NCBI RefSeq assembly: GCF_024198255.1
Contig: NZ_JAJVKW010000011.1
Location: forward strand, 248,001 to 312,000
DNA from: Myxococcus guangdongensis
GTDB taxonomy: Bacteria; Myxococcota; Myxococcia; Myxococcales; Myxococcaceae
DNA length: 64,000 bases
Direction of reading: 5' to 3'
Positions 25,675 through 33,445 of this stretch are shown piece after piece (within the stretch, counting starts at the first letter, position 1; every line of letters starts with the position of its first letter). The notes under the pieces were generated by a model, which was not told where the DNA came from, made no database searches, and worked only from the letters and a program-made list of their open reading frames with translations. Both the position numbers and the translations under genes were made by a program.

Positions 25675-25890
25675 GGCCTCACTATAAAAGCGCGCCCCGC
25701 ATCCCGCAGGCCCCCGGCCCCGCTCTCCTCGGAGAGCGTGCACGATGTGTCACCTGGGACCTCGCCCTGCCCTCCTGAGCGCACACCCCGCGCGGTCCCC
25801 GTCCAGAATGAGGCATCACGCGAGCCGCGCGGGGACCCGGACTCCACGACCAGGCGAGCGCGGAGCCGTCCCCTCTTCTTCGCGCCCACG

Positions 25891-25937
25891 AAAAAGCCCA
25901 TGCGGTCCGGCCTCGGAGGCTCGGAGACGCATGGGCT
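25891..25937 (-). terminator. Intrinsic terminator of dnaN
   Basis: AGCCCATGCG (25895-25904) and CGCATGGGCT (25928-25937) form a perfect 10-base stem. On the minus strand the stem is followed by TTTTT (25891-25895). It lies 30 bases beyond the dnaN stop: a textbook Rho-independent terminator in a GC-rich genome. Confidence 0.85.
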
Positions 25938-25966
25938 CGCACGGCGACACGCCGGCCTTGGCCGAC

Positions 25967-27073
25967 TCAGACGCGCATCGGCATGACCACCGCGGTGAAC
26001 GTGCGGTCCCCCGGCGCGTGCAGCACGCCCGGGCTGTGCTCGTCACCCAGCTCGAAGCTCACCTCGTCCGTGTCCGTCACCGCGAGCACGTCCATCAGGT
26101 AGCGCGCGTTGAAGCCCACCGTGATGTCCTTGCCCTGGTACGCCAGCTCCACCTCGTCGCGCGCCTCGCCCAGGTCCGGGTTGCTCGCGGTGATGATGAG
26201 CTTGTTCTCCGCCAGCCCGATTCGCACCGCGTTGCTCTTGTCCGCGGACAACAGCGCGATGCGCTTGAGCCCCTCCAGCAGCCTGACCTTGGGCACGAGG
26301 ACGACCTTCTCGCCCTCCTTCGGAATCACCCGCTGGTACTCGGGGAACTGCCCGTCGATGAGCCGCATCACCATCGTCAGGCCCGGCTTCTTGAAGAGCG
26401 CCGAGTTCTCCGCGAACCCCAGGTGGCACTCCGCGTCCGGCGCCTCGTCCAACAGGCGCTTGAGCTCCATCAGCCCCTTGCGCGGGATGATGACGCCGCT
26501 CTTGAGCTTGAAGTCCCCCGTCAGCTCCCGCTCGATGAGCGACAGCCGGTGACCGTCCGTGGCCACCATGCGGACCTTGCCGTGGGTCTGGGGCTCGAAG
26601 AAGACGCCGTTCAGGATGTAGCGCGTCTCATCGCTGGAGATGGCGAACTGGGTCTTCTTGATCATCTCCAGGAGGGTGTTGCCGCCCACCTGCACCAGCG
26701 GGGCGTTCTCCTCCTTGGGCAGCTTGGGGTACTCCTCCGCCGCCATGCCGACAATCTTGAAGTGGGCCGAACCACTGGCGATGTCCACGTAGTTGTTCGC
26801 CAGCTTCTTGAGCGTCACCTGCGCGTCCGGCAGGTTCTGCACGATGTCGAAGACGTACTTGGCGCTCAGCGTGACGGCGCCCGTCTTGATGACCTCGGCG
26901 GGGTGCTCGGACACGATGCCGATGTCCAGGTCGAACGCGGTGACGGTGATGCCGCCCTTCGTCGCGTTGACGAGCACGTTGGCCAGGATGGGCATCGTCG
27001 TCTTGCGCTCCACGATGCCCTGGGCGCGGTAGAGGGCCTTCTTCAGCTCGTCGGCGGCGATGCGGAATTCCAT
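25967..27073 (-). CDS. dnaN: DNA polymerase III beta subunit (sliding clamp)
   Basis: 368 residues from ATG 27073, the usual length. The three clamp domains are visible: first MEFRIAADELKKALYRAQG and KTTMPILANVLV, second RYILNGVFFE and RMVATDGHRLSLIE, third GEARDEVELAYQGKDITVGFNARYL and the C-terminal AVVMPMRV, which lines the pocket that binds polymerase peptides. It holds Pol III on DNA as a ring dimer. Own intrinsic terminator downstream. A longer frame upstream of 27073 is not family-like and was rejected. Confidence 0.97.
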   Translation of the reverse strand: MEFRIAADELKKALYRAQGIVERKTTMPILANVLVNATKGGITVTAFDLDIGIVSEHPAEVIKTGAVTLSAKYVFDIVQNLPDAQVTLKKLANNYVDIASGSAHFKIVGMAAEEYPKLPKEENAPLVQVGGNTLLEMIKKTQFAISSDETRYILNGVFFEPQTHGKVRMVATDGHRLSLIERELTGDFKLKSGVIIPRKGLMELKRLLDEAPDAECHLGFAENSALFKKPGLTMVMRLIDGQFPEYQRVIPKEGEKVVLVPKVRLLEGLKRIALLSADKSNAVRIGLAENKLIITASNPDLGEARDEVELAYQGKDITVGFNARYLMDVLAVTDTDEVSFELGDEHSPGVLHAPGDRTFTAVVMPMRV

Positions 27074-27342
27074 CGGAGGGCGTCCTTGAATCCCGGCCCC
27101 CCGGAGGGGGCCGATCAGGGGGGTCGATGTAGCCCGTGAGTACGAGCGGGTCAACGCGACAAAACAGTGCGAATCCCGCCGTCAGGACGTCAACTCACCC
27201 CCATCAGCCACCCTACCCGCGCTGTACGGGCATTCAGCCACGGACAGTCCAATTGACCGCCAGTCAGCCGGGTGAACGGGAGACTGGCCCAATCGCCGGG
27301 GGCGATGGACACTAGGTGCCTTCCCGCCTTCCGGAGCTTCCC

Positions 27343-27843
27343 ATGAACGTCCGCCCGCTGTTGCTCGCCGCCCTCGCGCTGGGCTTCGCCGCTGGATGCA
27401 GCAAGCCGTCCGCCTCCTCGTCGTCGGCCGCGGGCGAGCCCGGTACGCCCTCCTCGGGCGACACCCGCCCGGCCGCCGAGAACGCCGCCCCCGACAATGA
27501 CCGCAGCGGCACCCCCGTCGCCCCGCCGCCCTCCTCCGGCAACGGCGGCGAGGCCAAGGCGGGTGAGAGCGCCGTCTACATCGTCACGGACAGCGGCATC
27601 CGGTGCATCGCCCCGCCCTGCCCCTCGTACAACGCGGTGCTGGCGGACAAGCCGGGCATGGACGCGATTCCCGTCCACGAGCTGGACCTGACGGCGGTGA
27701 CGGGCGGCAACGAGCAGCAGATGGAGTCGCTCATGCAGCAGACCACCAGCGGCGGCCTGCGCATCCGCGCCACGCTGGAGACGCGCGCCAAGGCGGGGCC
27801 CGCGGGCGACGCCACGGTGCTGCGCGCCAGCAAGGTGGAGTAG
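27343..27843 (+). CDS. Lipoprotein, DUF6748-like
   Basis: 166 residues. Signal peptide with lipobox (LGFAAGC), then a low-complexity Ser/Gly/Pro/Ala linker of about 55 residues. A compact domain begins AVYIVTDSGIRCIAPPCPSYNA, similar to the short DUF6748 domain of myxobacterial lipoproteins, where an RC..P.C motif precedes conserved small residues. The pair of Cys in RCIAPPCPS may form a disulfide. Predicted outer-membrane or periplasmic. Convergent with the next gene (3-base gap). Confidence 0.6.
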   Translation: MNVRPLLLAALALGFAAGCSKPSASSSSAAGEPGTPSSGDTRPAAENAAPDNDRSGTPVAPPPSSGNGGEAKAGESAVYIVTDSGIRCIAPPCPSYNAVLADKPGMDAIPVHELDLTAVTGGNEQQMESLMQQTTSGGLRIRATLETRAKAGPAGDATVLRASKVE

Positions 27844-27846
27844 CCG

Positions 27847-28458
27847 TCAGAAGTGCAGACCCAGCTGGAGGCCGGGCCAGTGCTGCAAGCGCTTGTCGGC
27901 CTTCGGGTGGCTCTCGCTCACGGAGATGCGCGTCACCGACGCGAAGTCCGGCTGTCCCCACACGAGCCACGCGTTGTACGTGGGGCCGACGAACACCGCG
28001 AAGCGCGGCATCACCTGGACGCCCAGCATCAAGCGAAGCTGGCCCAGCACGTTGCCGCCGTCGCCCTCGAGCGGCTTCTGCACCGGCTGCACCGCGCCGC
28101 CCGTCACGTCCAGGTCCAACCAGAAGCGGTGCGACAGCACGATGTGCCCGCCCACGCCCAGGCCGAAGTTGAAGCGGGCCTCGTCGCGGCTGCCCGGTTC
28201 GATGCCCGCGAGCAGCGTCAGGTAGAAGGGGCCACCACCCAGCTTCACCGCGAGGTTGGCGAGCTGGATGTCGCTCGACCACAGCTCCATGTGGACGTTG
28301 CCCTTGCGCAGCCCGCGGCGGCCCGGCTCCGGGTTGGGGTCCGCCGACTGCGCGAACGCACCTTCACCCTCCTCCATCGCGAGGGGACGCGCCGCCCGGA
28401 CCTCGGCGACCGCCACCCCCGCCCACAGCCACAGTGCGAGAAGGGCTCGGGGATTCAT
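27847..28458 (-). CDS. Probable outer-membrane beta-barrel protein in the ECF operon
   Basis: 203 residues. Cleavable signal (LLALWLWAGVAVAEVRA), then alternating beta strands typical of small barrels (FYLTLLAGIEPGSRDEARFN, GVGGHIVLSHRFWLDLDVTG, LGQLRLMLGVQVMPRFAVFV) ending GLQLGLHF with a terminal Phe. Its ATG shares one base with the stop of the anti-sigma gene (TGATG), so it is the third gene of the sigma/anti-sigma operon. It may be an output or sensor at the cell surface. No named family. Confidence 0.65.
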   Translation of the reverse strand: MNPRALLALWLWAGVAVAEVRAARPLAMEEGEGAFAQSADPNPEPGRRGLRKGNVHMELWSSDIQLANLAVKLGGGPFYLTLLAGIEPGSRDEARFNFGLGVGGHIVLSHRFWLDLDVTGGAVQPVQKPLEGDGGNVLGQLRLMLGVQVMPRFAVFVGPTYNAWLVWGQPDFASVTRISVSESHPKADKRLQHWPGLQLGLHF

Positions 28459-29261
28459 CACTCCTTCTTTTGAAGCGTGAAGGACACCTGCGTCAAGCCC
28501 TCGGGCAACATGAGCGACGAGGTGTCGGCCCCGGCCGACACCGCCAGCCGCCGGGCCGCCTCCACCACCGGCTCCACCGCGAAGGGCGCGTCCGAGGTGA
28601 CCAGGAAGAAGCGCTCGAAGCGCGGCGCGTCGTCCAGCTCGTAGGCCCCTGGCAGCCGCTGTGTGCCGGAGGGGGACAACGTGGCGGCCTGGGCCCCGTG
28701 CTCGGGCGCGTGCAGCGTGACGGAGCCCCGCCCGTCCACGGAGAGGATGACGCCGTGCGCCTGTCCCGCCGCGACGTACGCCAGCTGCACCACGTCCCCC
28801 GGCGCCGCGCGCGCGCCGTCCGGGAGCATCTCGTCCGCCTGCCCCCGCTGACGGTGCACCTCCAGCTTCGGCTTCAGGCCCTTGGAGCGCGTGGTCTCCG
28901 TGTCCCACCCGGCCACCGGCGCGTCCACGCCGTCCGCGGGCCGCGACGACGGCTTCACCACCATGAACAGCGCGAGCGCCGCCAGCACGGGCACCATGCC
29001 CAACGCCGGCGTCAGCCAGGCGGGACGGGACGCAGGGCGCTCGGCGCCTCGGCGAAATCGCGCATCCACCTCGCGGGCCACACGCTCGGCGGGGAGCCGC
29101 GCCAGGGTGGCGCGCGTGTCGGCCTCCAGCGCGGCCAGGCGCGCGCGCCCCTCGGGCTCCGCTTCGAGCCGCGCTCGCGCGGCGGCCAGTTCGTCGGGGG
29201 GCAGCTCACCCAACAGGATTCGCTCCAGCAGCCAGTCCGGGGTGCGTTGGGGGGAAGTCAT
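28458..29261 (-). CDS. Anti-sigma factor with extracytoplasmic domain
   Basis: 267 residues. A short cytosolic helical part (DWLLERILLGELPPDELAAA, about 8-60) fits the sigma-binding region. One membrane helix follows (LTPALGMVPVLAALALFMVV, about 83-102), then a periplasmic domain of about 160 residues with beta character (VVQLAYVAAGQAHGVILSV). It lacks the HxxxCxxC of zinc anti-sigma factors. Its start overlaps the sigma gene stop (ATGA), the usual arrangement for a cognate pair. The periplasmic domain is the likely signal receiver. Confidence 0.8.
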   Translation of the reverse strand: MTSPQRTPDWLLERILLGELPPDELAAARARLEAEPEGRARLAALEADTRATLARLPAERVAREVDARFRRGAERPASRPAWLTPALGMVPVLAALALFMVVKPSSRPADGVDAPVAGWDTETTRSKGLKPKLEVHRQRGQADEMLPDGARAAPGDVVQLAYVAAGQAHGVILSVDGRGSVTLHAPEHGAQAATLSPSGTQRLPGAYELDDAPRFERFFLVTSDAPFAVEPVVEAARRLAVSAGADTSSLMLPEGLTQVSFTLQKKE

Positions 29262-29743
29262 GCGGCCTCCAGCTCGAGCTCCTGCAACACGGACGTCAGC
29301 GCGCGCAGGCGCTTGCGCACACCGGACACGGACAGGCCCACCTCGCGCGCCGTCTCCTCCAGCGTCATCCCATCCACCAGGTGCAGCACCGCGATGTCGC
29401 GGCTGGACGCGGGCACCCGTCCGAACAACCGGTCCAGCATGCCCCGCGCGCTCGCCCGCGACTCGGTGTCGTCCGCGGAGGCGATCTGCAGCACCAGCTC
29501 GTCCTCGCGGTCCTCCGGACGGCGCCGGGCGCCGCGCAGGCGGTTGAGGCACACGGTGGTGGAGATGCGGTGCAGCAGGCTGGAGGGAGCGGCGTCCTTC
29601 AGCGCCCCCTGATAGCGCAAGAGCTGCACGAACACGTCGTGCATGGCGTCCACGGCCTTCTCCTCGTCACGCAGGAGGAAGCGGCAGCGCCGGAGCACCT
29701 GGGGGCCGTAGCGGCGGTAGTAGGCCTCCACATCGATAGACAC
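29258..29743 (-). CDS. ECF-type RNA polymerase sigma factor
   Basis: 161 residues from GTG 29743; GGGAGG lies 8 bases upstream, and the longer frame adds nothing conserved. Region 2 is seen in YYRRYGPQVLRRCRFLLRDE and AVDAMHDVFVQLLR (core binding and -10 recognition). Region 4 is seen in SRDIAVLHLVDGMTLEETA followed by VGLSVSGVRKRLRAL (helix-turn-helix for the -35). First gene of a three-gene operon with its anti-sigma and an outer-membrane protein. The regulon cannot be told from sequence; autoregulation is usual. Confidence 0.92.
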   Translation of the reverse strand: MSIDVEAYYRRYGPQVLRRCRFLLRDEEKAVDAMHDVFVQLLRYQGALKDAAPSSLLHRISTTVCLNRLRGARRRPEDREDELVLQIASADDTESRASARGMLDRLFGRVPASSRDIAVLHLVDGMTLEETAREVGLSVSGVRKRLRALTSVLQELELEAA

Positions 29744-29964
29744 CGGCTCGCGCCTCCCTCGTTCCGCGAAAGGGAACACCGGTGGCTTCGAAAAGTGTCA
29801 CCAGCCTCTTCGCGTCCGGATTCCCTATCCCGATTCCTCCTGTCGGCGAAGGCCGATGCGCCCACGCCACCTGCAAAATCTACAGGACGGGCGGCCTCAC
29901 GAGCGCTCGTCTTCCCAGGCGTTCAGTGTCAGGTTGTCGATGAAAACACCCCCTCGCGCGTGTA

Positions 29965-29979
29965 CTCGACTGTATCGAG
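29965..29979. promoter_or_regulatory. Possible operator of the B12-photoreceptor operon
   Basis: CTCGA-CTGTA-TCGAG is an inverted repeat 57 bases upstream of the first gene of the operon. TACTCGAC, which contains its left arm, recurs at 30005-30012, 42 bases (four helical turns) away. Such spacing suits dimeric repressors acting on one face of DNA. The regulator is unknown. Confidence 0.3.
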
Positions 29980-30035
29980 GCAGGTTCCCGTCACTACTTT
30001 CCGATACTCGACGCCCCCCCGAGCTCGTGACACCC

Positions 30036-30689
30036 GTGACCGAAGACGCCCTCACCCAGCTCAGGACGCGCTACCTGGCGGCGCAGCTCGCGGGCAACCG
30101 GAAGGAAGCCCTGCGCCTGCTCGTGGATGACGGCCTCCTGCGGGGCATCCCCCTGCAGATCATCCACCTGGAGGTCATCCAGCTGGCCCAGTACGAGATT
30201 GGTCGGATGTGGCAGGAGAACATCATCTCCGTGGCCCAGGAGCACCTGGCCACCGCCGTCTCCCAGCTGGCCCTCGCCCACCTCTACCGCCACCTGCCCC
30301 GCGACCCGCCCAACGGCAAGGTCATCATGGTGTCGTGCGTCGAAGGCGAGCTGCACGAGGTGGGCGCGCGCATGGCCAGTGACTTCCTGGAGATGGCGGG
30401 CTTCGACGTGCGCTTCCTGGGCGCCAACGTCCCCTCCGAACACCTGGCGCGCATGCTGCGTGAGGAGACGCCGCACCTGCTCGCCCTGTCCGTGACGATG
30501 TCGTACCACTTGCCCGCGCTGCGCCGCGCGGTGGATGCCGCAAGAGCAGTCGCCCCCCACCTGCCCATCGCCGTCGGCGGACACGCCTTCCGATGGGCCC
30601 CCGGCCTGGAGAAGGAGCTGCACGTGACCTTCCACGGCAAGGACGCGCGCGAGCTCGTCTCGTCCGCCTGCCGCACGCTGGGAGTTTGA
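30036..30689 (+). CDS. Stand-alone cobalamin-binding protein, CarH-like photosensory module
   Basis: 217 residues from a GTG at 30036 (another GTG at 30027 is possible). Residues 1-85 form a four-helix cap (B12-binding_2) with Wx9EH: Trp59 and Glu69-His70 in MWQENIISVAQEHLATA. Residues 93-215 form the Rossmann-like B12 domain with the lower-ligand motif ExHxxG (Glu105, His107, Gly110 in EGELHEVGAR). Wx9EH together with this ligand motif defines adenosylcobalamin photoreceptors of the CarH/LitR type. There the cap Trp contacts the adenosyl group and light breaks the Co-C bond. The MerR DNA-binding domain of CarH is absent, so the signal must pass by protein contact, most simply to the two kinases encoded downstream in the same operon. 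Confidence 0.85.
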   Translation: MTEDALTQLRTRYLAAQLAGNRKEALRLLVDDGLLRGIPLQIIHLEVIQLAQYEIGRMWQENIISVAQEHLATAVSQLALAHLYRHLPRDPPNGKVIMVSCVEGELHEVGARMASDFLEMAGFDVRFLGANVPSEHLARMLREETPHLLALSVTMSYHLPALRRAVDAARAVAPHLPIAVGGHAFRWAPGLEKELHVTFHGKDARELVSSACRTLGV

Positions 30690-30698
30690 GGAAAACGC

Positions 30699-31403
30699 AT
30701 GGAGACACCGAGTCGCCAGTTGGCAGCGCGCGCTGACGTCATTGCCCAGGCCTCCGTCGAGCCGATGTATCAAGACCCCTTCTGGGAGGCGCGCTACGGC
30801 CCCGAGCGCGCACGCCGCTTCGGCGACGAGGATGCGCGCTTCCATGTGCGCTACCTTGTGCAATCCCTCGACGAGCATCGCCCCTCGGTGATGGAGGGCT
30901 ATGCGCGCTGGCTGCGCACCTTGCTGGTGTCGCGGGGAATGTCCACCTTCCATCTCGACGCGAACTTCGCCGGGCTGGCCTCCGCGCTGGAGGCCGAGGG
31001 GTGGGGCCCCGGCACCGAGCCGTACGAGCATGTGCGCGCCGCCCGGGAAGCCCTGCGCTACCCGGAAGGTCCCTCTCGCACCCTGCAGGACGATGCGGCG
31101 GAGCTGTCCCGTGCCGCCACCGCCCGGCTGGCCCTCTACCTCACCCAGGAGGACCGCCCACGATTGGAGGAAGAGCTGAGACTCCAGCTTTCATACCTGG
31201 CCGACGCGTTGGACGCGGACAAGCCCGAGCTGATGGCGGACCACGTGCGCTGGTACGTGGGCTTCTGGCCTCGGCGGGGCTTCGGCCTGCTCGCCTTCCC
31301 CACGGTGCTGGGGATGTTGAAGGCGGTGCTGGGAGGCCGGCATCCCGAGGCGCGCGCGCTGCTCGCCACCGCGGGTGTTTCGTGGGAGGAGACTCGCTCA
31401 TGA
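30699..31403 (+). CDS. Internally duplicated helical protein of the B12-photoreceptor operon
   Basis: 234 residues, no signal or membrane helix, no family recognised. It contains two similar segments, residues about 47-97 and 160-212. Both run (hydrophobic)YL..(S/A)L, then 6-7 residues, P..M..(Y/H)(A/V)RW, about 8 residues, RG and a hydrophobic helix: RYLVQSLDEHRPSVMEGYAR in the first, SYLADALDADKPELMADHVR in the second. GAGG precedes the ATG. It starts 9 bases after the B12-protein stop and overlaps the next kinase gene by ATGA, so it is central to the operon. It could be an adaptor between photosensor and kinase, with two equivalent binding units. Confidence 0.75.
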   Translation: METPSRQLAARADVIAQASVEPMYQDPFWEARYGPERARRFGDEDARFHVRYLVQSLDEHRPSVMEGYARWLRTLLVSRGMSTFHLDANFAGLASALEAEGWGPGTEPYEHVRAAREALRYPEGPSRTLQDDAAELSRAATARLALYLTQEDRPRLEEELRLQLSYLADALDADKPELMADHVRWYVGFWPRRGFGLLAFPTVLGMLKAVLGGRHPEARALLATAGVSWEETRS

Positions 31404-33445
31404 GACTCTCCGCTCCCGACATGGGCCTCGCCGTGGACGAGCTGAGCCGCGAAGTCGCCATGATGTGCGACGCGCAGGGCGTGCTCACGTGGGTGGACCC
31501 GCGCGCGCAGGGCGTGCTCGAGGCCGCCCCGGGCAAGACGCTGCGGGCCCTGGCGGCCCAGGGCACCGAGGACAAGGTGGACCGGCTGTTGATCCAAGCG
31601 CGCGACGAGCGCGTGGACGGCTGGGAGCTCATCCTGTGCCGCGGCCAGACGCCCACCACGTTCGCCTTCCGCGCGCGCCCGCATGAGGGCGGGGTGCTGC
31701 TGGTGGGCAGCCTGGTACCGGAGGACTACGGCCACGCGCTGGAGCAGGTGAGCACGTCGATGAGCGAGCTGTCCGCGCTGCACCGCGAGGCGGAGAGCCA
31801 GCGCCGCGAGCTCAAGCGCCGCGCGGATGAGCTGCTGCGGCTCAACCGCGAGCTGGAGGAGTCCAACCGCGGCGTGCGCAGCCTGCACGCGGCCCTGGAC
31901 GAGAAGGCGGAGGGGCTGCACCGCGCCGCGGAGATCAAGAGCCGCGTCGTCGCCAACGTCAGCCACGAGTTCCGCACGCCGCTGCACTCCATCCTCGGCC
32001 TGTCCAAGGTCCTGCTCAACCCCATCAACGGGCCGCTGTCCTCGGAGCAGGAGAAGCAGGTCCAGTTCATCCGCAACTCCGCCGAGTCGCTCTTCGAGCT
32101 GGTCAACGACCTCTTGGATTTGTCCAAGGTGGAGGCGGGCAAGACGACGCTGCGCCACAGCCGCTTCGTGGTGCACGATTTGCTCAGCGCGCTGCGCGGC
32201 ATGATGAAGCCCATGCTGCCGCCGGGCTCGCCGGTGGACCTGCGGCTGGTGGAGCCGGAGGCGCCGCTGGAGCTGGAGACGGACGAGACGCGGCTGAGCC
32301 AGGTGCTGCGCAACCTGGTGTCCAACGCGCTGAAGTTCACCGAGGCCGGCCACGTCACCGTCAGCGCGGCTCCGGGCCCGCGCGACACGGTGGTCTTCAC
32401 CGTGAAGGACACGGGCATCGGCATCGCCCCGGCGGACCACGAGCGCGTCTTCGAGGAGTTCACCCAGCTGGACAGCCACCTGCAGCGCAAGGTGAAGGGC
32501 ACGGGCCTGGGCCTGCCGCTGGCGCGCCGGCTGGTGGAGCTGCTCGGCGGCACGCTGTCGCTGCACAGCGTGCCGGGCGAGGGCTCCACCTTCACCATCA
32601 TCCTGCCCCGCGTGCACATGGAAGTGTCGGAGATGGCGGGGCTGTCCGAGCGCAGCCAGCACCTGGACGCCAGCCGCGCGCCGGTGCTGGTGCTGGAGGA
32701 CGACCGGCAGACCTTGTTCCTCTACGAGAAGTACCTGGCCCGCTCGGGGTTCCAGGTGCTGCCGGTGCGCAGCACGGACGAGGCGCGCCGCGTGCTCCAG
32801 CGCGTGCGGCCCGCCGCCATGGTGCTGGACGTGATGCTGGAGGGCGAGACGAGCTGGAGCTTCCTGGCGGAGATGAAGAACGGCGAGACCACGCGCGACA
32901 TCCCCATCCTCGTGGTGACGGTGACGGACCGCGAGCAGAAGGCGCGCGCGCTGGGCGCGGACGAGTTCTGGCTCAAGCCGGTGGACGAGGTCCGCCTGCA
33001 GAAGAAGCTCCAGGAGCTGGCGCGCAGCGGGCCCGTGGAGCGGGTGCTCATCATCGACGACGACGACGTGCACCGCTACCTGCTCAAGCAGCTGCTCAAG
33101 GACACGCCCTACGTGTTGCTGGAGGCCGCCGGTGGCAAGGACGGCGTGCGGCTGGCGCGCGAGCAGGTGCCGCAGCTCATCTTCCTGGACTTCGTGCTGC
33201 CGGACATCACCGCCTTCGACGTGCTGGACGAGCTGAAGGCGGACCCGCGCACGCGGGAGATTCCGGTCATCCTCCACACCTCGCACGAGCTGCGCGAGGA
33301 CGAACGGGCGCGGCTGGCGAACGAGACCGCGGCCATCCTCTCCAAGCACACGCTCAGCCGCGAGGTGGCCATCGGCCGCATCCGCGACGCGCTGGCCAAG
33401 GCGGGCCTGGGCTCCCACATCCCACAGGAGGGGCGCCGTGGTTGA
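31400..33445 (+). CDS. Hybrid histidine kinase with two C-terminal receivers
   Basis: 681 residues, soluble. PAS-like domain about 8-105, then a coiled coil (115-175, LHREAESQRRELKRRADEL onward), HisKA with His189 in ANVSHEFRTPLHS, and HATPase with NLVSNALKFTEAG, DTGIGIAP and GTGLGLPLA. Receiver 1 is at about 425-540 (VLVLEDD, Asp in MVLDVM, Lys in LKPVD) and receiver 2 at about 555-670 (VLIIDDDD, Asp in FLDFVLPD, SKHT in place of the usual K-P). Third gene of the B12-photoreceptor operon, start coupled to the previous stop and end overlapping the next gene by 8 bases. The two receivers suggest an internal phosphorelay. No DNA-binding output is encoded in the operon. Confidence 0.93.
   Translation: MRLSAPDMGLAVDELSREVAMMCDAQGVLTWVDPRAQGVLEAAPGKTLRALAAQGTEDKVDRLLIQARDERVDGWELILCRGQTPTTFAFRARPHEGGVLLVGSLVPEDYGHALEQVSTSMSELSALHREAESQRRELKRRADELLRLNRELEESNRGVRSLHAALDEKAEGLHRAAEIKSRVVANVSHEFRTPLHSILGLSKVLLNPINGPLSSEQEKQVQFIRNSAESLFELVNDLLDLSKVEAGKTTLRHSRFVVHDLLSALRGMMKPMLPPGSPVDLRLVEPEAPLELETDETRLSQVLRNLVSNALKFTEAGHVTVSAAPGPRDTVVFTVKDTGIGIAPADHERVFEEFTQLDSHLQRKVKGTGLGLPLARRLVELLGGTLSLHSVPGEGSTFTIILPRVHMEVSEMAGLSERSQHLDASRAPVLVLEDDRQTLFLYEKYLARSGFQVLPVRSTDEARRVLQRVRPAAMVLDVMLEGETSWSFLAEMKNGETTRDIPILVVTVTDREQKARALGADEFWLKPVDEVRLQKKLQELARSGPVERVLIIDDDDVHRYLLKQLLKDTPYVLLEAAGGKDGVRLAREQVPQLIFLDFVLPDITAFDVLDELKADPRTREIPVILHTSHELREDERARLANETAAILSKHTLSREVAIGRIRDALAKAGLGSHIPQEGRRG

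Noticed and set aside
17556..27073. Replication origin region (recF and dnaN in one window)
   Set aside because: No dnaA gene, no cluster of DnaA boxes noticed, and unrelated genes separate recF from dnaN.
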